Made by a program: the position numbers and the translations under genes
Shown: in pieces, positions 1 to 7,160 of the stretch
Layout of the letters: each line of letters begins with the position of its first letter
How positions within the stretch are numbered: position 1 is the first letter of the stretch
Assembly: GCA_030596405.1 (NCBI GenBank)
Contig: JAUVKB010000108.1
Span: 1 to 7,255 of the forward strand
Direction of reading: 5' to 3'
DNA from: Deltaproteobacteria bacterium
GTDB lineage: Bacteria; Desulfobacterota; Desulfobacteria; Desulfobacterales; JAUVKB01
DNA length: 7,255 bases
The notes under the pieces: generated by a model
What the model was told of the DNA's origin: nothing
The model's input: the letters and a program-made list of their open reading frames with translations, nothing else
The model's database searches: none

Positions 1-62
1 ATTTCCCGACTTAAAAAATCCCTCATTTTTTTGATTATATTTTTTTCTATCTGCCGGACACG
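1..62 (-). pseudogene. rpoH: Continuation of rpoH reading frame beyond the TAA stop (partial)
   Basis: Read in the same frame as the sigma factor, the bases after the stop translate as RVRQIEKNIIKKMRDFLSRE and run off the window. This is the normal end of region 4.2 and the C-terminus of an RpoH protein. No shift of frame is needed, so the lesion is a single codon: GAA or GAG (Glu) changed to TAA. The true end of the gene lies outside the window. Confidence 0.85.
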
Positions 63-956
63 TTATCTTGATATTCCGTAACCTTCGCCGATTTCCTGCA
101 GAGTAACCGGACTGTCCGAAAAAAGGCGCCGGTCAAATATTTCAAGCTCTCTTTTTGTTATTTTTTTTCTAAACTCTGCGATTTTATTATGAAGAATTAA
201 TTCCATCTCTTTTTGTGCCACCTGTTCCTCCGCCGATCTGTCTTCAGCGCGTAGGAGTTCAATCCTTCCCGTATCCGAATCGTCCGTTAATGGGGCATCT
301 AAAGAGACGTCCCATCCATCGAGTCGCTGATCCATATTGACAATTTCACGTTCCGATACGCCTAACCTTTGCGAAAGCAGCTTTGGTTTAGGGTCAAAAC
401 CCTGGTCAATCAGTTTTTGTTTTTCTTTTTTCAGCTTGAAAAAGAGTTTCCGCTGTGCCTGGGTAGTCCCTATTTTTACAAGACGCCAGTTGTCCATAAT
501 GAATTTGAGAATATATGCCTTTATCCAAAAGGACGCATAATATGAAAACTTGACGTTTTTATAGGGATCAAATTTATTTACAGCCTGCATAAGACCGGTG
601 TTTCCTTCCTGAATAAGGTCCAAAAGGTTTTGCATCCATGCACGCTGAAATTCAAGGGCAATCTTAACAACGAGCCTCAGGTTGGAGGTTGCAAGTTCAT
701 ACGCGGCTTCCATATTGCCATCTTCTTGGATTTTTATGCCGAGTTCCCTTTCCTTTTCTCGGGTAAGAAGCTTATAGACGCTTATTTCCCGTAGATAGCT
801 CTGTAATGGATCAAACTTAACAATTGCATTGCCCGAGGATCGGTTTTCTGCTTTATTATTTTTTTTCACACCGGCAGTGCCTTTTTTTTTCAGACCGCCA
901 GTGTCCTTTTTTTTCAGATTTGTTGGAACAGTTTTTTTTACTGATTTTTTTTTCAT
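63..956 (-). CDS. rpoH: RpoH-type heat-shock sigma factor (sigma-32), truncated by in-frame TAA
   Basis: Alternative sigma factor that directs RNA polymerase to heat-shock promoters. Visible parts: a Lys-rich, low-complexity N-terminus (residues 1-45), region 1.2 (about 48-60), region 2 with DLIQEGN (113-119) and the -10-recognising helices ending in DNWRLVKIGTT (155-165), then the RpoH-box-like QRKLFFKLKK (168-177), which separates this family from RpoD and RpoS. Region 4.2 starts (TLQEIGEGYGISR, 285-297) but stops there: the TAA at 63-65 replaces the Glu expected in the SRERVRQIE recognition helix. The 20 codons downstream in the same frame still read as RpoH. The start is the ATG at 954-956, the only ATG after an upstream in-frame TAG; no Shine-Dalgarno is visible. 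As read, the product lacks most of its -35-binding helix, so it would probably not recognise promoters normally. Family call is confident; functional state is not. Confidence 0.9.
   Translation of the reverse strand: MKKKSVKKTVPTNLKKKDTGGLKKKGTAGVKKNNKAENRSSGNAIVKFDPLQSYLREISVYKLLTREKERELGIKIQEDGNMEAAYELATSNLRLVVKIALEFQRAWMQNLLDLIQEGNTGLMQAVNKFDPYKNVKFSYYASFWIKAYILKFIMDNWRLVKIGTTQAQRKLFFKLKKEKQKLIDQGFDPKPKLLSQRLGVSEREIVNMDQRLDGWDVSLDAPLTDDSDTGRIELLRAEDRSAEEQVAQKEMELILHNKIAEFRKKITKRELEIFDRRLFSDSPVTLQEIGEGYGISR
871..918 (-). repeat. Two-copy 24-bp tandem repeat in the rpoH N-terminal coding region
   Basis: Positions 871-894 and 895-918 match at 21 of 24 bases. On the coding strand they encode the 8-residue units LKKKDTGG and LKKKGTAG; a looser third unit (VKKNNKAE) follows. 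The repeat includes runs of 8-9 T (A on the coding strand), so it is prone to slippage. It lies in the poorly conserved Lys-rich leader ahead of region 1.2, so unit number probably has little effect on core sigma function. Confidence 0.75.
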
Positions 957-1074
957 AATAAAGTATATCGATCCATGTTTCCACTAACGCGTGAACAGCA
1001 GTCTTCGATATTGCGGGCGGCATTTAATTTTAAATAGTATTTTATTATTATTATCGCAAGGATATATTTTTTTT

Positions 1075-1082
1075 AAGGAGGT
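1075..1082 (+). promoter_or_regulatory. Shine-Dalgarno of the ferredoxin-nitroreductase gene
   Basis: AAGGAGGT is a full match to the anti-Shine-Dalgarno and ends 7 nt before the ATG at 1090. It decides the start: a competing ATG at 1083 overlaps the ribosome site's edge and is in another frame. Confidence 0.9.
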
Positions 1083-1089
1083 ATGAATC

Positions 1090-1917
1090 ATGAGCCTGTT
1101 TGTAGTAGATCCCCAAAAGTGCGGCAGAGAGGGTATGTGTGTTGCAGTCTGTCCTTTGGGAATTATTAAATTAAAGGGTCAAAATTCCGTGCCTGTACCT
1201 TCTGACAAGGCTGAAGATCTGTGTGTAAACTGCGGCCATTGTGTGGCCGTATGTCCTGGTGGAGCATTAACTCATAAAAATATGAGACCTGAGCAGTGTT
1301 TTCCGATACAAAAAGAGCGAGTTATAAAACCCGAACAGATCAGGCACTTTCTTTGTGCCCGCAGATCGATTCGGGTCTACAAAGAACAACCTGTTAAACG
1401 CGAACTGCTTGCCGGCCTGATAGACATCGCACGGTTTGCCCCGTCAGGTCATAACCGTCAACCTGTGAAATGGCTTGTTATATATAATAGTGACGAGGTT
1501 CAGAGACTTGCCGGACTAGTCGCAGACTGGATGCGTTTCATGTTAAAAGAAGAACCTAAGATGTCAAAAGAGATGCACATGGACCATGTGATCGGCAAAT
1601 GGGAAGCAGGGTCTGATATTATTTGTCGCAACGCACCCCACCTCATTATTGCCCATGCTCCGGCAACTGAGCGCACAGCACCGGCTGCCTGTACTATCGC
1701 CATGACATATCTGGAACTTGCAGCTGTTTCATTTGGCCTGGGCACTTGCTGGGCCGGATTTTTTAACGCAGCAGCCACCTTGTGGCCTCCGTTGCAGCAG
1801 TCTCTTGGTCTGCCCGACGGTCATGTCGGTTTCGGGGCCATGATGGTAGGATACCCGAAATTTCAATATCACCGCATACCTCTGAGAAATGAGCCCCAAA
1901 TCACCTGGCATATATAA
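1090..1917 (+). CDS. Ferredoxin-domain nitroreductase family protein
   Basis: An Fe-S/flavin oxidoreductase, presumably cytoplasmic (no signal peptide or membrane segment), 275 aa. The N-terminal ferredoxin-like domain has one cluster motif with three Cys (C11, C17, C21, form CxxExxCxxxCP) and one full CxxCxxCxxxCP motif (C45, C48, C51, C55). The nitroreductase fold follows from about residue 85: RRSIRVY (91-97) is the usual FMN-phosphate site and APSGHNRQP (117-125) is typical of the family. The C-terminal part, with WPPLQQSLGLP and GAMMVGYPK, matches ferredoxin-nitroreductase fusions of anaerobes as I know them. Substrate is unknown; by family it would pass electrons from the clusters to FMN to reduce a small organic molecule. 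It is a single gene on its strand, divergent from rpoH and convergent with the next gene (25-nt gap). Family confident, reaction not. Confidence 0.9.
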   Translation: MSLFVVDPQKCGREGMCVAVCPLGIIKLKGQNSVPVPSDKAEDLCVNCGHCVAVCPGGALTHKNMRPEQCFPIQKERVIKPEQIRHFLCARRSIRVYKEQPVKRELLAGLIDIARFAPSGHNRQPVKWLVIYNSDEVQRLAGLVADWMRFMLKEEPKMSKEMHMDHVIGKWEAGSDIICRNAPHLIIAHAPATERTAPAACTIAMTYLELAAVSFGLGTCWAGFFNAAATLWPPLQQSLGLPDGHVGFGAMMVGYPKFQYHRIPLRNEPQITWHI

Positions 1918-1942
1918 TGGTTTGTCATTATCTACTCAGGAT

Positions 1943-3658
1943 CTAGTCGGGCGGCGCAAAAACCGGATCACTGAATTTAAGCATGCCTATGCCGCCCTGG
2001 ATATTTTTTGTATTATTGATCCCGTTTTTGCGCAAAAGGAGCTGGGCTTCATAGGAACGGGGGCCTGAACCGCAGATTAAATGCAACGGTTCATCACGGG
2101 GCACCTTTTCCATATTTAATGCCAGATCTTCCTGGGGTATATTCAGCCATTGTTCCCCATACTTTTTTATAAAGGGACCTGACTGGACAGCGCTTCGCAC
2201 ATCTAAGACTCTGGTCTTGTTGTTTTTAAAATCAGATAGAAAATCAATGGTATCTACCGGTTTATTGCGGCCTTCCATAATATTTTCCAGTGTATTAGCC
2301 GCATTGTTAACAATGTCCATTGCTGAAGCAAAAGGCGGCGCATAAGCTACTTCAAGGTTGGAAACATCACTTATATCAGCCTTGTAAGGAAGAATGGCGG
2401 CTACTGCATCAACCCTTGCTTTTACAGCATCACCACCGGCGCCGAGAGCTTCGATCCCAAGGACTCTTCTTGTGTTCCGGTCAGCTATTAATTTCATATA
2501 CATAAGCTGCTGGGTCGGAAAAAAATGGGCCCGGTCTGATTGTACCACAACGGCATGAACCGGATCAAAACCGGCCTCTTTTGCCTGCTGGAGTGTAAGC
2601 CCAGCTTTTGCGACTCCCAAATCAAAGACCTTAAGGCAAAAAGAACCGACCGCTCCTTTGAAACGTTCACATCCGCCGCATATATTGGTGCCTATTACTC
2701 TTCCCTGGCGGTTTGCCAAAGATCCCAGTGGCAAAAGAACGCTCCTTCCGCTGACCAGATGCGGTATTTCCACACAATCTCCGCCGGCATAAATATAAGG
2801 GTCGGAAGTTTTCATGCCGTGATCAACAAGGATGCCGCCAAAACCTCCGAGAGCCAGACCTGCATCGCTGGCCAGTTGTGTATTCGGCCTTACCCCCATT
2901 GAGAGGACAACCAGGTCGCATGGGATATCGGAGGATGACGTTTTTACAGCCGTAACACCGCTTTTCTTGTCTCCCAAAATTTTGGTTACTTTTTCAGATA
3001 CAAGAACACGGATGCCTTTTTCTTCCATGTGATTTTTTATTAAAAGCGCAAATTCTTTGCCAAAGGCTGTTGGAACCAGTTGATCCATCATTTCGACCAA
3101 TGTTGTTTCAATGCCCCACAAGTCGTTTAAGGCCTCGGCCATTTCTATCCCGATAGCGCCTCCGCCTATGACCACGGCGTTTTCCACTTCTCCCCGGGAT
3201 ACCATCTCTTTAATAAGTTTGGCATGGTGCAGGTTTGCCACGACAGATACTCCAGGCAGGTCAATGCCCGGCAAGGGAGGGCATACAGGCGTTGCTCCGG
3301 TTGCTAAAACCAGACTATCATATTCCAGGTCTTCTTCATGTCCATCAGTAATGTTGCGCACCTTAAGTTTCTTGGCCATGCGGTTTATGGAAAGAGCCTC
3401 GGTTTGGGTTCGAACTTCAACCCCTTTAGCATTCTGAAAAAATTTTTGATCTCTTAATACATGAGCGCTTGTCGAGCACAGCCCTTCAATCTCCCCGACG
3501 TCTCCTCCAACATAGTATGGTATGCCGCAGCCGCCGTAGGAAATAAGATTGTCCTTGTCGATTATTGTTACATCAGCAGACGGATCAAGCCGTTTAATCC
3601 GGCAGGCCGCCTTGGGCCCCAATGCCACAGCTCCAACTATTATCACACGTTTTGCCAT
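1943..3658 (-). CDS. CoA-disulfide/persulfide reductase with C-terminal rhodanese domain
   Basis: FAD- and NAD(P)H-dependent pyridine nucleotide-disulfide oxidoreductase, 571 aa, the usual length of CoADR-rhodanese fusions. Order: N-terminal FAD site VGAVALGP (8-15); redox Cys C44 in SYGGCGIPYY, the single-Cys active site of CoA-disulfide reductases; NAD(P)H site VIGGGAIGIE (163-172); second FAD motif YIYAGGDC (288-295); dimerisation domain with the VAYAPPF motif (437-443) whose Tyr reaches the partner's active site in this family; rhodanese domain (about 468-565) with catalytic Cys C529 in CGSGPRS. Family members reduce CoA disulfide, CoA persulfide or polysulfide, and the rhodanese part handles sulfane sulfur. 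All key residues are present, so it looks functional. It starts at ATG 3656-3658 behind an AGGAGA site, 49 nt after tRNA-Arg on the same strand. Stop is TAG. Confidence 0.93.
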   Translation of the reverse strand: MAKRVIIVGAVALGPKAACRIKRLDPSADVTIIDKDNLISYGGCGIPYYVGGDVGEIEGLCSTSAHVLRDQKFFQNAKGVEVRTQTEALSINRMAKKLKVRNITDGHEEDLEYDSLVLATGATPVCPPLPGIDLPGVSVVANLHHAKLIKEMVSRGEVENAVVIGGGAIGIEMAEALNDLWGIETTLVEMMDQLVPTAFGKEFALLIKNHMEEKGIRVLVSEKVTKILGDKKSGVTAVKTSSSDIPCDLVVLSMGVRPNTQLASDAGLALGGFGGILVDHGMKTSDPYIYAGGDCVEIPHLVSGRSVLLPLGSLANRQGRVIGTNICGGCERFKGAVGSFCLKVFDLGVAKAGLTLQQAKEAGFDPVHAVVVQSDRAHFFPTQQLMYMKLIADRNTRRVLGIEALGAGGDAVKARVDAVAAILPYKADISDVSNLEVAYAPPFASAMDIVNNAANTLENIMEGRNKPVDTIDFLSDFKNNKTRVLDVRSAVQSGPFIKKYGEQWLNIPQEDLALNMEKVPRDEPLHLICGSGPRSYEAQLLLRKNGINNTKNIQGGIGMLKFSDPVFAPPD

Positions 3659-3663
3659 AATTT

Positions 3664-3669
3664 TCTCCT
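3664..3669 (-). promoter_or_regulatory. Shine-Dalgarno of the CoA-disulfide reductase gene
   Basis: AGGAGA on the minus strand lies 5 nt before the ATG at 3656-3658 and supports that start, which also sits directly before the FAD-binding beta strand. Confidence 0.8.
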
Positions 3670-3707
3670 AACGACTAAACCCCTTGATTGCCCTATACCT
3701 TATATTT

Positions 3708-3784
<77 letters not shown>

Positions 3785-3794
3785 ATAAATATAA

Positions 3795-3823
3795 TTAATA
3801 CTGAAAATCATCTTAAATGTCCA
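3795..3823 (-). promoter_or_regulatory. Putative sigma-70 promoter of tRNA-Arg
   Basis: On the minus strand TGGACA (3818-3823) and TATTAA (3795-3800) are separated by exactly 17 bp. The predicted start falls a few bases before the mature tRNA 5' end at 3784, leaving a short leader for RNase P. The -35 matches 5 of 6, the -10 matches 4 of 6. The transcript could run on into the CoA-disulfide reductase gene, since no terminator is visible between them. Confidence 0.5.
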
Positions 3824-3927
3824 TAAAAATTTAATGCGATGTAGAAATCTTTATTTCTATCTTTACTTGAAAGAAACGGAATTCCGGTTTAGTAACAGTG
3901 GTGGAGATTTTTCTCTCCTAATCTCAC

Positions 3928-3945
3928 AATTATTGACAAATAATT
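3928..3945. promoter_or_regulatory. Operator-like dyad covering the mre -35 box
   Basis: AATTATT (3928-3934) and AATAATT (3939-3945) form a perfect 7-bp inverted repeat around GACA, so the -35 hexamer lies wholly inside it. A dimeric regulator bound here would block RNA polymerase. It is AT-rich, so chance is possible; no regulator gene is adjacent. Confidence 0.35.
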
Positions 3946-3961
3946 TAGTACCAAGTATGAT
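3933..3961 (+). promoter_or_regulatory. Near-consensus sigma-70 promoter of the mre operon
   Basis: TTGACA (3933-3938, 6 of 6) and TATGAT (3956-3961, 5 of 6) are spaced by exactly 17 bp. The expected transcription start is near 3968, giving a leader of about 160 nt before mreB at 4128. It is the best promoter match in the window and faces the mreB-mreC-mreD-mrdA cluster. Confidence 0.75.
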
Positions 3962-4014
3962 TTAATTGTTAAAATGAATAGACCGGAAGCGATTGCCTGA
4001 GCACTCTCTTTTGT

Positions 4015-4028
4015 GTCAATATATTGAC
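4015..4028. repeat. Perfect 14-bp palindrome in the mreB leader
   Basis: GTCAATATATTGAC equals its own reverse complement over all 14 bases and has no central spacer. It lies about 50 nt downstream of the predicted mre transcription start. Lack of a loop makes an RNA hairpin unlikely, so a protein-binding site is the better guess. Confidence 0.4.
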
Positions 4029-4098
4029 TGCAATTTAGTCTTGTAATAACAAGTTATTTTTGTTAACAATTCTTTTAATTTTTTATTTCTGAAAAATA

Positions 4099-4114
4099 TG
4101 CACGCAGTCGTGCA
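4099..4114 (+). other. Hairpin in the mreB leader next to the start codon
   Basis: TGCACG (4099-4104) pairs with CGTGCA (4109-4114) around the loop CAGT. In the mRNA this 6-bp, GC-rich stem ends 13 nt before the chosen mreB ATG and takes in two bases of the alternative in-frame ATG at 4098. It could affect ribosome access. There is no T-run after it, so it is not a terminator. Confidence 0.4.
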
Positions 4115-4127
4115 AAGATGGGGGGTC

Positions 4128-5171
<1,044 letters not shown>

Positions 5172-5176
5172 TTTTT

Positions 5177-6013
5177 ATGTTCCCCAAAAAAAATGTCGTG
5201 ATTGTTGGCATTCTATTTCTGGTTGTTATCAATATAATTATCCTTTTTGTTTCTAATAGACGCCAATTTTCTTTATATGGCGCCGAGCGGATCGGTATTT
5301 CTATTGTTGCTCCTTTTCAGAATATTGTTACCCATTCAATCTGTTTTGTAAGAGATATGTGGCGCCACTATTTTTTTCTTGTTTCTGCGGCAAAAGAGGC
5401 TGAAAATTTAAGGAGAGCGCTAAGTTGTGCCATTGAAAAGAATAACCGGTGCGTTGAAATAGAGCTTTCTAATTTACGGCTGCGTAATTTGCTGAACTTT
5501 CGCAAAAGCATTGCCAACCAAATTGTTGCTGCTGAAGTAATAGGCAAAGACCCTGCTCTCTGGTTTAAAACCATAATTATCGATAAGGGCCGGGCAGACG
5601 GAGTGAAAAAGAGTTTCCCCGTGGTGGTGGCTGAAGGTATTGCAGGACAGGTTATTGATGTTTCAAACCATTATTCCAAGGTACTGCTTATTATTGACCG
5701 GAACAGCGCTGTGGATGCCTTGGTGCAGGGCAATAGGGCACGTGGGGTTGTTACGGGTGAATCAACAGGCCGGTGCCTTTTTAAATATGTTTTGCGCAAG
5801 CATGATTTAAGCGTAGGAGGGGCGGTTGTTACATCCGGATTGGATGGTGTTTTCCCAAAGGGGCTCCGTATTGGTCGTATTTCAGGGGTCATTAAGCGTA
5901 ATTCCGGTATGTTTCAGAAAATAACCGTTACACCTTATGTAGATTTTGAAAAGCTTGAAGAGGTTTTGGTTATATTAAATTCCCCAAAGCATGAATTTGT
6001 GAGCAAGCAATGA
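5177..6013 (+). CDS. mreC: Rod-shape-determining protein MreC
   Basis: Bitopic inner-membrane protein that links MreB inside to PBP2 and other wall enzymes in the periplasm. 278 aa: short cytoplasmic start, one membrane helix (about 6-26, rich in V/I/L), a coiled-coil stretch (about 70-105, KEAENLRRAL to NLRLRNLL) and the MreC beta-barrel domains (about 115-270), with VIGKDP (121-126), IIDKGRADGV (134-143), GIAGQVIDVSNHYSKVLLI (154-172) and GLDGVFPKGLRIG (221-233). The gene looks complete and uninterrupted. It starts 5 nt after the mreB stop without a recognisable Shine-Dalgarno, so translation is probably coupled to mreB. Its TGA stop overlaps the mreD ATG. Confidence 0.96.
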   Translation: MFPKKNVVIVGILFLVVINIIILFVSNRRQFSLYGAERIGISIVAPFQNIVTHSICFVRDMWRHYFFLVSAAKEAENLRRALSCAIEKNNRCVEIELSNLRLRNLLNFRKSIANQIVAAEVIGKDPALWFKTIIIDKGRADGVKKSFPVVVAEGIAGQVIDVSNHYSKVLLIIDRNSAVDALVQGNRARGVVTGESTGRCLFKYVLRKHDLSVGGAVVTSGLDGVFPKGLRIGRISGVIKRNSGMFQKITVTPYVDFEKLEEVLVILNSPKHEFVSKQ

Positions 6014-6531
6014 CCTATTGCTTTTATGCCGGTATCTGTCTTTGTCTGATAATCTTTCAAACGACAATTATACCTTATATTTCAATATTTGCCAGTTGTT
6101 ACGATCTGCTTTCCATGTTTATCATATACCTTGCTCTCTATCGTCCCGCCCGTGAAAGTATACCCGTAATACTCTTTTTTGGACTTGTAATGGACAACAT
6201 TTCAGGAGGGCCATTCTGCTTTTATATAATGAGTTATTTCTGGTTGTTTCTGTGGATAAAGGCGGCCATTAAATTGTTGTATATAAATAATCGTTTTTTT
6301 TTATTATTTATTGTTGCTTCCGGTGTATTGATGGAAAATTTAATACTTTTTGGAGTGGCTGTAATATTAGAGACGGATTCGCAGTTTTCAGAAGCTTTTA
6401 GTATAAGGACTGTTTCAGTACAAGTTTTATGGGCAATATTGACGGGGCCGTTTTTTCTGATGTTTTTCAGTAAGATGCATAATGGGTGGAATAAATTCAA
6501 GGGGCTAATTGCCGGGGATAACGGCCAATAA
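6010..6531 (+). CDS. mreD: Rod-shape-determining protein MreD
   Basis: Polytopic inner-membrane partner of MreC in the elongasome. 173 aa, mostly hydrophobic, with five or six likely membrane helices (about 4-24, 31-46, 51-68, 70-91, 96-121, 138-153) and a short polar tail. The segment GLVMDNISGGPFC (58-70) is the family's best conserved motif; the last residue is usually Gly but is Cys here. The ATG overlaps the mreC stop as ATGA, a standard sign of translational coupling, and there is no strong Shine-Dalgarno of its own. Position between mreC and mrdA confirms the call. Confidence 0.92.
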   Translation: MTYCFYAGICLCLIIFQTTIIPYISIFASCYDLLSMFIIYLALYRPARESIPVILFFGLVMDNISGGPFCFYIMSYFWLFLWIKAAIKLLYINNRFFLLFIVASGVLMENLILFGVAVILETDSQFSEAFSIRTVSVQVLWAILTGPFFLMFFSKMHNGWNKFKGLIAGDNGQ

Positions 6532-6539
6532 AGTTATTT

Positions 6540-7160
6540 ATGGAAGTTTTAAGTAAATACCTGAAAACCGCTGACAGCGATTGGTATAAACAACGTCTAA
6601 CCGTCATTATATTTTATGTTGCAGTCGCTTTTGTCATAATCGGCGTCCGTCTGTTTTATCTTCAAATAATTGAGGGACACGACCTTAGACGACTTTCTAT
6701 TAATAACTGTATCCGGCTTCAAGCTATAGACCCGCCACGAGGGTTGATTTTTGACAGGAATGAAGAATTGCTAGTGGATAATCGTCCCTCATTTGACTTG
6801 AGTATTATTTTAAAAGATGCCAAGCCGATTGAGCTTACCATAGAGAGACTGTCTCAATACATAAAAATTCCTCCGGAAGACCTGATGCGCAAGGTTAAAA
6901 AAGGCAAAGGCATTTCGTCTTATAAGCCGGTTTTGTTGAAAAAGGATATTGGACGGGACGCATTGGCTGCTGTTGAAGCTCACAAATTTGATCTTTCCGG
7001 TATTGTCGTCAAAGTAACGCCGCGAAGACACTACATATACAAACAAAGCGCTGCGCATTTATTAGGGTATTTAAGTGAAATCAGTTCTGATGAGCTTAAG
7101 TCCGGAAGGTATCCGGAATGCATAGGAGGGGACTTTATAGGTAAATGCGGGGTAGAATAG
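6540..7160 (+). CDS. mrdA: Penicillin-binding protein 2 (MrdA), N-terminal part, ended by in-frame TAG
   Basis: PBP2 is the transpeptidase that cross-links new peptidoglycan during elongation. This part encodes the membrane anchor (about 20-42) and the pedestal/dimerisation domain: PPRGLIFDRN (65-74), DNRPSFD (80-86), PRRHYIY (161-167), SAAHLLGYLSEI (170-181) and GDFIGKCGVE (197-206). After GVE the codon at 7158-7160 is TAG, where homologues have Lys or Arg, and the frame then continues with PBP2 sequence to the window edge. The SxxK catalytic domain lies beyond the window, so a product ending at the TAG (206 aa, about a third of normal) would have no enzyme activity. It starts 8 nt after mreD with no clear Shine-Dalgarno. 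Whether it is broken, misread or read through cannot be settled here. Confidence 0.92.
   Translation: MEVLSKYLKTADSDWYKQRLTVIIFYVAVAFVIIGVRLFYLQIIEGHDLRRLSINNCIRLQAIDPPRGLIFDRNEELLVDNRPSFDLSIILKDAKPIELTIERLSQYIKIPPEDLMRKVKKGKGISSYKPVLLKKDIGRDALAAVEAHKFDLSGIVVKVTPRRHYIYKQSAAHLLGYLSEISSDELKSGRYPECIGGDFIGKCGVE

Larger units (their letters stand above)
3785..4127. other. Gene-free intergenic region between tRNA-Arg and mreB
   Basis: About 340 bp of AT-rich DNA between divergent units. It holds the tRNA promoter at its left end and the mre promoter and leader at its right. I find no convincing protein gene. Several small dyads occur: TAGAAAT/ATTTCTA (3842-3859), palindrome CGGAATTCCG (3877-3886), GGAGA/TCTCC (3903-3918), the -35 dyad (3928-3945), the leader palindrome (4015-4028), CTTGT/ACAAG (4040-4053), TTGTTAACAA (4060-4069) and a GC-rich hairpin (4099-4114). 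In DNA this AT-rich some are expected by chance. Confidence 0.6.

Noticed and set aside
1011..1040. TTGCGG-18-TAGTAT as promoter of the nitroreductase gene
   Set aside because: Both boxes match poorly in AT-rich DNA, so it is not better than background.
1914..1931. ATAATG/CATTAT dyad between the convergent genes as a two-way terminator
   Set aside because: Only a 6-bp AT-rich stem with no T-run; too weak to call.
3974..4000. Eight-codon leader peptide (MNRPEAIA) in the mreB leader
   Set aside because: No Shine-Dalgarno, no runs of one amino acid codon and no attenuator structure; likely chance.
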